Below, in pieces: positions 11,915 through 17,350 of a stretch of 31,515 nucleotides of DNA. This stretch comes from a virus. Position 1 is the first letter of the stretch, and each line of letters starts with the position of its first letter. The notes under the pieces are model-generated. The model was given only the letters and a program-made list of their open reading frames with translations, was not told the DNA's origin and ran no database searches. Where the stretch lies: positions 1-31,515 of the IMG/VR virus record IMGVR_UViG_3300010389_000077. One strand, given 5' to 3'. Made by a program: the position numbers and the translations under genes.

Positions 11915-11943
11915 TTGTTTGTTTGGTTGACTTGTGAATCATA

Positions 11944-11996
11944 AGGCACCCAGAGCGGGTCCTAGGTGCCTTCTGTGCCAGTTTCTAGATTGTCAC
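11944..11996 (-). repeat. Double stem-loop after gene 11993-12193
   Basis: The dyad GTGCCA-N10-TGTCAC (11975-11996, one mismatch) covers the stop of gene 11993-12193. Next to it the perfect 8-bp stem AAGGCACC/GGTGCCTT lies at about 11944-11972. Confidence 0.7.
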
Positions 11997-12193
11997 ATCG
12001 CCATCACTAGGTTCGCTACTCTTTTCTCTCCGGGGAGTTCTTCTAATCGATGTGAGATATTCTCAAACTGTTGTATAATGTGAAGGTAATATGCTGCCAG
12101 ATGTGGATTCTCTTCATATACAGACTGTTCCTTATCACAAAGGGCGGAAATAATGTCTAGAACTTCACCAGAAGTCAGCGAAACAGTAGTCAT
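11993..12193 (-). CDS. Hypothetical helical protein
   Basis: 66 aa from MTTVSLTSGEVLDIISALCD. A helical bundle is likely (ENPHLAAYYLHIIQQFENIS; HRLEELPGEKRVANLVMAM). Start at the ATG 12193. The stop lies in the gene-end dyad. Unknown function. Confidence 0.75.
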   Translation of the reverse strand: MTTVSLTSGEVLDIISALCDKEQSVYEENPHLAAYYLHIIQQFENISHRLEELPGEKRVANLVMAM

Positions 12194-12254
12194 AATGAAT
12201 TGGTGTCGAACAAATGTAATATAACCCCTGCGGCAGAATGCCACAAGAGTGTCT

Positions 12255-12276
12255 GTGCCACTTTAAGAACCGGCAC
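12255..12276 (-). repeat. Gene-end dyad GTGCCA-N10-CGGCAC
   Basis: Same 22-bp geometry as the other gene-end dyads (6 + 10 + 6), one arm base changed. Lies between genes 12318-12452 and 11993-12193. Confidence 0.6.
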
Positions 12277-12284
12277 AATTATAC

Positions 12285-12313
12285 TTGACTGAGGTATAAG
12301 GTTATGTTATACT
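12285..12313 (+). promoter_or_regulatory. Candidate plus-strand sigma-70 promoter
   Basis: TTGACT (12285-12290), a 17-bp spacer, then TATACT (12308-12313) with TGT in front: close to consensus. It points right, antisense to gene 12318-12452, in a region otherwise transcribed left. Confidence 0.5.
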
Positions 12314-12317
12314 ATAA

Positions 12318-12452
12318 TTATGCGTAATGTCTGTATGCCATATCCTGATAATCTTGTGAGTCTCGGGCATAATCCTCGTCCAGGTCCTCATCAATCTCAC
12401 CATATTCTGATGTGAATGCGTATGTATAGTCGAAATCGTAGTCGTCGTACAT
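12318..12452 (-). CDS. Small very acidic Asp/Tyr-rich protein
   Basis: 44 aa: MYDDYDFDYTYAFTSEYGEI then DEDLDEDYARDSQDYQDMAY and RHYA. Its Asp/Glu/Tyr content is extreme. The promoter is good: an extended -10 TGCTATAAT at 12476-12484, 24 nt upstream of the ATG. Strong charge suggests a DNA mimic or inhibitor, but there is no direct support. Confidence 0.65.
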   Translation of the reverse strand: MYDDYDFDYTYAFTSEYGEIDEDLDEDYARDSQDYQDMAYRHYA

Positions 12453-12475
12453 GAGTTCGTCGAGTTTGTATTTAG

Positions 12476-12484
12476 ATTATAGCA
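12476..12484 (-). promoter_or_regulatory. Extended -10 promoter of gene 12318-12452
   Basis: Minus strand reads TGCTATAAT, a full extended -10 consensus. The same nonamer stands before gene 26942-27130. Confidence 0.6.
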
Positions 12485-12485
12485 C

Positions 12486-12630
12486 ATATCTCGATGACAC
12501 GCAAGAGATGTGTGTATTTGTATATATGTGCCTCTCGTCGAGATTCTTATGATATGCTTATGTGTCTCGTCGAGATTATGTGTGTTTCTCGTCGAGATTG
12601 TTATGATACGCACACATTCTCGTCGAGATT
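12486..12630. repeat. TCTCGTCGAGA palindrome cluster 4
   Basis: Four perfect copies, all in the same orientation: 12533-12543, 12565-12575, 12587-12597, 12618-12628 (spacing 32, 22, 31). Degenerate forms lie on the left near 12460 and 12490. ATGATACGCAC and ATGATATGC tracts lie between copies. An open reading frame through here (12302-12721, minus) is only a product of the repeats. Confidence 0.9.
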
Positions 12631-12725
12631 TTATGCGAGACTGTGAAGTTTTATGGCGGTCCTCTTGACTTTTTCGCGTTCTTGTGATAGAGTGCGGGCT
12701 TAGGTCACAAGACTCTGACACATTC

Positions 12726-12784
12726 TATAAGACTTTAAGAGGTTTCTTATAAAGACTTTAAGAGGTTTCTTATAAAGACTTTAA
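12726..12784. repeat. Tandem 23-bp repeat
   Basis: The unit TATAAAGACTTTAAGAGGT followed by TTCT occurs as 12726-12747 (one base shorter), 12748-12770 and a partial third from 12771. A further TAAGACTTTATGC follows. Iteron-like array next to the DnaA-box cluster. Confidence 0.85.
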
Positions 12785-12823
12785 TGCTTTGTAAGACTTT
12801 ATGCTTATATACGCATAAGATAC

Positions 12824-12863
12824 TTTTCCACATAAAAACATAGTTTTCCACAGGTTTTCCACA
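12824..12863 (+). other. Cluster of three DnaA-box-like sites (candidate origin)
   Basis: TTTTCCACA occurs at 12824-12832, 12844-12852 and 12855-12863, all in one orientation. This nonamer is the DnaA box form reported for unicellular cyanobacteria. The flanks are AT-rich, with the tandem repeat on the left and AT tracts to 12944 on the right. Gene direction flips here. Together this suggests a replication origin or a DnaA-sensing control site; not proven. The gene-free stretch 12453-12944 holds only these elements. Confidence 0.6.
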
Positions 12864-12944
12864 GGCAAATACATATATGTCACGATTTGCCCATAAAATC
12901 ACCAATATTCTATTATACATAAAAAAAAGTATAATAAAATCAAT

Positions 12945-13484
12945 ATGTCTCAGGACGTTACACGAAGGATTTCTGACATTGAAGGAATGGAAACCTATAA
13001 GTTTTACTTCGCAACCATCAATGGAGACATCTACTCAAACAAACACAAAAGATTAAGAAAACTGAAGATACACTCGGTTGGTAAAGACAGACATTATCGT
13101 GTGGTTCAACTTTCTGATGGTAAGGGTAATACCAAATCCTTTTACGTTCATCAAATCATTTGTAAGGCATTTCTACCCAATCATACTAACTCCTGGGGTA
13201 TTAGACATAAGGACGGTGATGTAACCAATAATGCTCTTGAGAATCTAGAATGGTTAGGTAGAAAAAAAGAAAGAGATGGTGTCATAGGATTAGACACCGA
13301 TAGACTCGAATTAAATGAGGACCTGAGTGATTACATTAAATTGGTACATCTATCAGCGATCAAAAAAGGTATTCCTGTTCCCGACACCTATGAGTTCTTT
13401 CATGGTATCTTAAATGAATCACTGAATGAATACATCAATCGATTTGGTCTGAAGAAAACAATGTATCAGATAGAGAACTCTTGA
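12945..13484 (+). CDS. HNH homing-type endonuclease (free-standing)
   Basis: 179 aa and the only plus-strand gene. The first ~60 residues look like a NUMOD4-type segment (DIEGMETYKFYFATINGDIY). The HNH core follows: H69 in YVHQIICKAFLPN, H88 in IRHKDGD, N95/N96 and the closing ENLEWL (99-104). Such enzymes nick or cut an allele lacking the gene and so spread it. Its 3' end overlaps the last 19 bp of gene 13466-13603 head-on, consistent with insertion beside an older operon. TATAAT at 12930-12935 is a likely promoter. Confidence 0.85.
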   Translation: MSQDVTRRISDIEGMETYKFYFATINGDIYSNKHKRLRKLKIHSVGKDRHYRVVQLSDGKGNTKSFYVHQIICKAFLPNHTNSWGIRHKDGDVTNNALENLEWLGRKKERDGVIGLDTDRLELNEDLSDYIKLVHLSAIKKGIPVPDTYEFFHGILNESLNEYINRFGLKKTMYQIENS

Positions 13485-13603
13485 ATTTCATTACAGAACG
13501 GCCAAAGAACAGGATTATCTAAGAAAAATTCATCATTTTCTGAAGATTCTTCAAATTCAGTATGTTTTTCATAACACATCTGAAGTATTTGTTCGTTAGT
13601 CAT
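13466..13603 (-). CDS. Small acidic protein
   Basis: 45 aa: MTNEQILQMCYEKHTEFEES then SENDEFFLDNPVLWPFCNEI and QEFSI. Starts 2 nt after the upstream gene's stop. Its C-terminal codons overlap the HNH gene on the other strand. Unknown function. Confidence 0.7.
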   Translation of the reverse strand: MTNEQILQMCYEKHTEFEESSENDEFFLDNPVLWPFCNEIQEFSI

Positions 13604-13604
13604 T

Positions 13605-13721
13605 TTAGTAGTTTTCTTTAAGATTTTCTTGACGTTGAGAATCTTTGTCTTCCTTAAATGGTTCATACTCGGGATGAGCATTTTCCCATTTAATCAGTTC
13701 ATCAATCCAAGAATCAGTCAT
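13605..13721 (-). CDS. Small charged protein
   Basis: 38 aa: MTDSWIDELIKWENAHPEYE then PFKEDKDSQRQENLKENY. Fully hydrophilic after the first helix. It is the first gene after the hairpin-promoter element at 13747-13805, which supports a real transcript. Unknown function. Confidence 0.65.
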   Translation of the reverse strand: MTDSWIDELIKWENAHPEYEPFKEDKDSQRQENLKENY

Positions 13722-13746
13722 CGGTGGTTCCCTTGATTACCTTGTT

Positions 13747-13805
13747 ATTATAAGGGCATTCTGGGGTGTCTGGAATGCCCTGTGTGTCAGTTTCTCAAGT
13801 GGCAC
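13747..13805 (-). promoter_or_regulatory. PeSL-type element: dyad, hairpin, TATAAT
   Basis: From right to left: the gene-end dyad GTGTCA-N10-TGGCAC (13784-13805) at the stop of gene 13795-14691, the perfect stem GGGCATTC/GAATGCCC (13754-13780), and a TATAAT box (minus strand of 13747-13752) one base from the stem. A transcript start ~25 nt before the ATG at 13721 follows. Confidence 0.75.
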
Positions 13806-14691
13806 ATTGAAATCTCCCAGAATTAAAATTAGCATAAGAGAATACTTCCCGATTCACAAGTTTATGCATTCCAAACTCATTCGTCATAACATAACCCTCC
13901 GCATCGATTCGATCATAACCAATATAAGCATCAGGACCGTTATTCCGACAGATAAAGAGACAATCTTCCTTAATTGACTTAATAAGTCTCCAGAACTCAA
14001 TTAGATTAGCATCACACTCAAACTCATCAGAACTTATCTCACGATCCTCACGAATACAAGTATTCAGTTGTTTTTTAATCTGTGCTGCCTCCTTATCAGA
14101 AACAAAGTTCACCAAAGTAGACATCTGACGAGCATAATCACATATCTCTTTGACATCATCAAACGATTCTTGATGATAAAGAATATATGCTTCTGGTTTG
14201 ACAAACTTCACCGTATCAGTATCATTCCAGACGGCACGATCAGGCATCGCAACTGCATCACGAAGATCAGATTCTGCGAAGTAGCAGGTATGTGGCGCTA
14301 TAATGATATTTTGAGTGACAATCTCCGGAAACTGATAAGTAATGATATTGGGAGTGTATTCTTTCGATCCAGAGAATCCAATAAAATCTCCCTGATAGAT
14401 AGTCTCTGTACGAGGAAGATAATCAAGGCAAGAATGTAAAATGTTCGCTACTTCACCCTGATGATTTACATCAATTTCTTCATGAGAATGATTGATTTTG
14501 ATTTTAATCTTGTTAAATACGGATTTGGTTCCAACAAAGAACCTACCCGTGGCAGGATTGGTTCCCCATACAATCGCAGGAGAACCATCCACCTTAAGAC
14601 TAAGAGTGCCAGGAGTTACGAACCAATCCAGAACGGTAAGATCACCAGTCAGGATTGAATCTTCTGGATGTTCGATGTGTGTGTTTTTCAT
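13795..14691 (-). CDS. RNA ligase-like nucleotidyltransferase (DUF6267-like)
   Basis: 298 aa. It carries the motifs of the covalent nucleotidyltransferase superfamily (ligases and capping enzymes): motif I KVDGS with K33 as the likely AMP-accepting lysine, a motif III-like YQGDFIGFSG (about 99-108), motif IV EGYVM at 265-269, and motif V-like HKLVN (276-280). FFVGTKSVFNK after motif I is typical of a phage family annotated DUF6267 in my memory. It may repair or modify RNA or DNA ends, perhaps after host nuclease attack. TATAAT lies 7 nt before the ATG, so the mRNA may be leaderless. Confidence 0.7.
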   Translation of the reverse strand: MKNTHIEHPEDSILTGDLTVLDWFVTPGTLSLKVDGSPAIVWGTNPATGRFFVGTKSVFNKIKIKINHSHEEIDVNHQGEVANILHSCLDYLPRTETIYQGDFIGFSGSKEYTPNIITYQFPEIVTQNIIIAPHTCYFAESDLRDAVAMPDRAVWNDTDTVKFVKPEAYILYHQESFDDVKEICDYARQMSTLVNFVSDKEAAQIKKQLNTCIREDREISSDEFECDANLIEFWRLIKSIKEDCLFICRNNGPDAYIGYDRIDAEGYVMTNEFGMHKLVNREVFSYANFNSGRFQCAT

Positions 14692-14697
14692 ACTGAC

Positions 14698-14756
14698 ATT
14701 ATAAGGGCATTACGGGATCTCTGGAGTGCCTTGTGTGCCAGTTATCAAAGTGTCCT
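14698..14756 (-). promoter_or_regulatory. PeSL-type element before gene 13795-14691
   Basis: TATAAT (minus strand of 14698-14703), then stem GGCATT/AGTGCC (14706-14730, one G-U), then a dyad starting GTGCCA at 14735 with a decayed right arm (TGTCCT). The element bridges the end of the capsid-targeted operon and the ligase-like gene. Confidence 0.7.
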
Positions 14757-15138
14757 AACGTGGATTGCGAATATGAGTATCTTTGGTTGTAAAGTCTCTG
14801 GATCTTCCGCGATTTGGTACGAATCCATGAGTCTTATAAAACTTTGCTAATTTTGCTTTCTTACCTTTGTCCGGATCCTGAGTGAGCGTCATTCTTTTTT
14901 TCTGTTTATCCGCATATTTTGTAAGACCTTTCATTATTCTCGTTCCTGTTCCTTTTCCTTGTTGATCTGGTGGAAGCCAGAGTTGATTTACACGCAGATC
15001 GCCAGATTTCTTATCGTGCGAAACACTAACATTTGCTCCAGGAATCTTTCTTCCATATGCCCGATCTATTTTACGAAGAACTTCCTCTGGTGGTCTTGCT
15101 TCTTTTGCTTCTGTAATAAACTGAGAGAATGTTTTCAT
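14755..15138 (-). CDS. GNAT acetyltransferase with capsid-targeting N-terminus
   Basis: 127 aa. Residues 1-11, MKTFSQFITEA, closely match the T4 internal-protein capsid-targeting peptide (MKTYQEFIAEA) and include the gp21-type cleavage site I-T-E before A11. The rest is a GNAT fold: VNQLWLPPDQQGKGTGTRIM (50-69) with the acetyl-CoA loop QQGKGTG at 59-65, and KLAKFYKTHGFVPN (96-109) as motif B. Inference: packed in the head, cleaved, and injected to acetylate a host target. Last gene of the late operon; its ATG overlaps the upstream stop by 4 nt. Confidence 0.8.
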   Translation of the reverse strand: MKTFSQFITEAKEARPPEEVLRKIDRAYGRKIPGANVSVSHDKKSGDLRVNQLWLPPDQQGKGTGTRIMKGLTKYADKQKKRMTLTQDPDKGKKAKLAKFYKTHGFVPNRGRSRDFTTKDTHIRNPR

Positions 15139-15150
15139 TTTCTTTTTGGT
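15107..15150. repeat. CTS-junction direct repeat, copy A
   Basis: 44 bp spanning the first codons of gene 14755-15138 and the last codons of gene 15135-15584. It matches 15552-15595 with one mismatch, and the 35-bp stretch 16104-16138 with few. Confidence 0.85.
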
Positions 15151-15584
15151 CGTATTTTGGTTCTTCTTTTAAATCTACTATTTGGATTATCCTTAAAGTA
15201 TTGTTTTCGGTACTTAGAAGGAATCTTTGGAGAATCAATTACACCTTCTTTGTCTTTTGTGATATGTTTTTTTGCATATTCTGGATTCATTACAGTAGAA
15301 TAATGCTCTCTTCCCCATTTATCAATTGCTTTTTGACCGTCCGTTTTCATAACTTTACCCGGAGTATCAATATCCTTTTTAGGAACACTAAATGATATTA
15401 CCTTAGATCCTCTTCCGTGCCTACTTCCAAAAGAATGTGCGATTTCTCTATCAGTTGAGGTATATACATCTGAAGTATTGAATCCTGATTTTTTAATTTT
15501 ATCAGCATCAGGAGTTCCGTGATGCATCGTTACTCGTTTTAATCTTTGTTGTGCTTCTGTAATGAACTGAGAGAATGTTTTCAT
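15135..15584 (-). CDS. ADP-ribosyltransferase-like protein with capsid-targeting N-terminus
   Basis: 149 aa. Starts MKTFSQFITEA, with the likely prohead-protease cut after E10. Then VTMHHGTPDADKIKKSGF (18-35), VYTSTDREIAHSFG (40-53) and KVISFSVPKKDI (61-72) follow the order of ADP-ribosyltransferase-type folds: His-Gly-Thr strand, Gly-Phe turn, Tyr-x-Ser/Thr strand, and a beta strand ahead of the acidic region. The tail is basic (RFKRRTKIRPKRK). T4 packs the ADP-ribosyltransferase Alt the same way. Catalytic glutamate not identified, so the enzyme call is tentative; the targeting peptide is firm. Confidence 0.65.
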   Translation of the reverse strand: MKTFSQFITEAQQRLKRVTMHHGTPDADKIKKSGFNTSDVYTSTDREIAHSFGSRHGRGSKVISFSVPKKDIDTPGKVMKTDGQKAIDKWGREHYSTVMNPEYAKKHITKDKEGVIDSPKIPSKYRKQYFKDNPNSRFKRRTKIRPKRK

Positions 15585-15595
15585 TTTCTTTTTGG
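15552..15595. repeat. CTS-junction direct repeat, copy B
   Basis: 44 bp at the junction of genes 15135-15584 and 15581-16135, matching 15107-15150 with one mismatch (AATGAAC for AATAAAC). Confidence 0.85.
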
Positions 15596-16135
15596 TTGTG
15601 TCCTAGATCTTTTTGCCTTATCCTTCGCTCTCATCGTTGGTTGTGGGTTCTTATCAATCGACTTATTAGCAATTTCTTTATCCACCATAATATAAGAACC
15701 TCTTGGAACTTTCCTCAAAGGATTTTCATGAGCATCAGGAACTCTGACAATTTTCTTTCCAGATTCAATTGCGGATCTTGCCTGTTTTCTTGGATCCGTT
15801 GGTCTATTTTTATCTTTTACTAAGTCCTCATCAGATACATCTCTCATCCAAGATTTAAGTTTTGATCTATAACCTTTTGGTGAATCTGTTGAATGAGTTT
15901 TTGGATTTACAATTTTAAGACTTACTGGTCTTGTCCCATAATCATTACCAACTCTGGATGAAGGAGTTGTATAAACTACTGACTTTCCCTTAGGATGATA
16001 AGTTCCAGAAGAAGGTGAGTCCTTGAAACCTTTATCCATTATCTCCTTTTTATTTTCTGGAGTAGTATAATGTTTAGTACGAAGAACCCTGACTCTTTTT
16101 GCTGCTTCTATAATGAACTGAGAGAATGTTTTCAT
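15581..16135 (-). CDS. ADP-ribosyltransferase-like protein 2 with capsid-targeting N-terminus
   Basis: 184 aa. Starts MKTFSQFIIEA. The next part repeats the plan of its neighbour: RTKHYTTPENKKEIMDKGF (19-37), then SVVYTTPSSRVGNDYG (52-67) and VSLKIVNPK (71-79). The tail is very basic and again ends PKRK. The middle has SYIMVDKEIANKS. Likely a diverged paralogue of 15135-15584 made by duplication. Overlaps both neighbours by ATGA. Role inferred as a packaged, injected effector or DNA-condensing internal protein. Confidence 0.6.
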   Translation of the reverse strand: MKTFSQFIIEAAKRVRVLRTKHYTTPENKKEIMDKGFKDSPSSGTYHPKGKSVVYTTPSSRVGNDYGTRPVSLKIVNPKTHSTDSPKGYRSKLKSWMRDVSDEDLVKDKNRPTDPRKQARSAIESGKKIVRVPDAHENPLRKVPRGSYIMVDKEIANKSIDKNPQPTMRAKDKAKRSRTQPKRK

Positions 16136-16138
16136 TTT
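16104..16138. repeat. CTS-junction direct repeat, copy C
   Basis: 35 bp covering the capsid-targeting codons of gene 15581-16135; related to copies A and B, diverging just past the start codon. Confidence 0.75.
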
Positions 16139-16779
16139 ACACCCTTTTTCTTTCTAACTCCTCTTGCTTGAGTGTGTTTATCTCTTATATCACCTTTTGA
16201 ATCTTGCCAGTCTCTTTCTTGTGCGTCCCATTCATCTGATTGATTTCTTTTTCTATGATTTTTTTGATGATATTCCTCATAATCTTCGGGATTAAACTTT
16301 TCTATAATCTCATTCACCCAGCTGGCGCTGATATTCTCTGCCATAACTTCGGCACCATCAAGACTATCGGCATAACCTTCACTAAACAGATAATCCGCTA
16401 CTAGATCAAACTCGGCATTAAGACTTCTAGTTCTTCTAGTATTTCCTTGGTCAGATGCCTGACTTCTATCATCAAATGTAATATTGGATCTTTTTTTACT
16501 TGCGGATCTTGTTGGTGATGGTTCTGGTTCTGATTTTCTTGCAGATCTTTTTCTTGCAGAACCGCCTGGTGGGACGATTTCTCCTGCCAATCTTCTTCTT
16601 ATATTGTCAACATAACGAAGCTCTGATGGTTTAAGTGGAAATGAATGTGCCTCATATAACTCTTCAATCTCATCGTCACTCAAAGATTCTACTAATTCTT
16701 CTGCTTCCTCATAAGAATCTGCATAACCCTCAAAATACAGAAACCTAAGAAAATCGTGATACTCTTTATTTGACGACAT
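16132..16779 (-). CDS. Two-repeat EGYAD-domain phage protein
   Basis: 215 aa. A ~36-residue helical module occurs twice: FLRFLYFEGYADSYEEAEEL onward (10-43) and LVADYLFSEGYADSLDGAEV onward (126-160), each ending in an acidic xxIxELYE/NEIIE helix. A basic, Ser/Arg-rich linker (ARKRSARKSEPEPSPTRS) joins them and the tail is basic. I know this EGYAD...AExMxEsIS...I motif from small cyanophage proteins and N-termini of cyanophage virion proteins. First gene of the late operon with the targeted enzymes, 25 nt after a TATAAATA box. Possibly a scaffold or adaptor in the head. Confidence 0.7.
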   Translation of the reverse strand: MSSNKEYHDFLRFLYFEGYADSYEEAEELVESLSDDEIEELYEAHSFPLKPSELRYVDNIRRRLAGEIVPPGGSARKRSARKSEPEPSPTRSASKKRSNITFDDRSQASDQGNTRRTRSLNAEFDLVADYLFSEGYADSLDGAEVMAENISASWVNEIIEKFNPEDYEEYHQKNHRKRNQSDEWDAQERDWQDSKGDIRDKHTQARGVRKKKGVK

Positions 16780-16803
16780 AGAAACAATAGAACTCTCTTT
16801 TCT

Positions 16804-16811
16804 TATTTATA
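16804..16811 (-). promoter_or_regulatory. T4-type late promoter of the packaged-protein operon
   Basis: The minus strand reads TTATAAATAAG, an exact TATAAATA, 25 nt upstream of the ATG at 16779 and overlapping the stop of gene 16807-17349. It separates the restriction genes from the capsid-targeted genes, which fits late expression of packaged proteins. Confidence 0.75.
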
Positions 16812-17349
16812 AATCTAGGATTGATTCGCTCTCTGTGATTGTCAACTCTTTTATAATGATTTGTTTAGGTAGGAAGTTCCAACAATAATAACTACTACTG
16901 AACGTGATTTTATCATTTGGTCTACCATCAGGACTAATGAACTTCATTCGCTTGTCAAACATTAGAAGTTGAAGATCCTTATCCTTAAAAAGTTGTTTGG
17001 GGGCAGAATCATTCAACCAAGTATTTGTCATAATAAGTGCGAATGGTTTATGAAAAGATAATGCTCTCTCAAAGAACTTTCTTTTATTTGTAAATGGTGG
17101 ATTGGATACGATGAGGTCCCATTTTTCAGGTTCATAACTAAAGAAATCCTGACCTGTAGAGATATGTGAATGAACTACAGGATTTTTCTTTGAAATGAGT
17201 CTTACGAAGTTCGATTCTTCTGTATCAAACGGACACCAGACAATAGCATTTTGTGGAATGTATTCTAAAATGGGAAGAACACCATAGACAGGAGTATATG
17301 CCTCATCACCACCACCATGAGAATACATAAGTTTTTTAGAATCTACCAT
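16807..17349 (-). CDS. Adenine-specific DNA methyltransferase-like protein
   Basis: 180 aa from MVDSKKLMYSHGGGDEAYTP. The catalytic motif NPPF is at 83-86 (LIVSNPPFTNKRKFFERA). The motif I area is unusual: IVWCPFDTEESNFVRL (36-51) instead of FxGxG, as in a phage family of small N6-adenine methyltransferases. A substrate loop follows (FALIMTNTW). No target-recognition domain is apparent. The ATG lies one base after the upstream stop, so it is made with the putative nuclease. It could protect phage DNA from that nuclease or from host enzymes. Confidence 0.75.
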   Translation of the reverse strand: MVDSKKLMYSHGGGDEAYTPVYGVLPILEYIPQNAIVWCPFDTEESNFVRLISKKNPVVHSHISTGQDFFSYEPEKWDLIVSNPPFTNKRKFFERALSFHKPFALIMTNTWLNDSAPKQLFKDKDLQLLMFDKRMKFISPDGRPNDKITFSSSYYCWNFLPKQIIIKELTITESESILDL

Positions 17350-17350
17350 A

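Noticed and set aside
12533-12628. CRISPR array
   Set aside because: Repeats are only 11 bp, spacings are 11-21 bp, and copies are scattered over four loci in both orientations, with no cas genes.
12302-12721. 139-codon minus-strand open frame
   Set aside because: It is built of Thr/His/Ile-rich readings of the TCTCGTCGAGA and tandem repeats, and it covers a better small gene (12318-12452) in another frame that has a consensus promoter.
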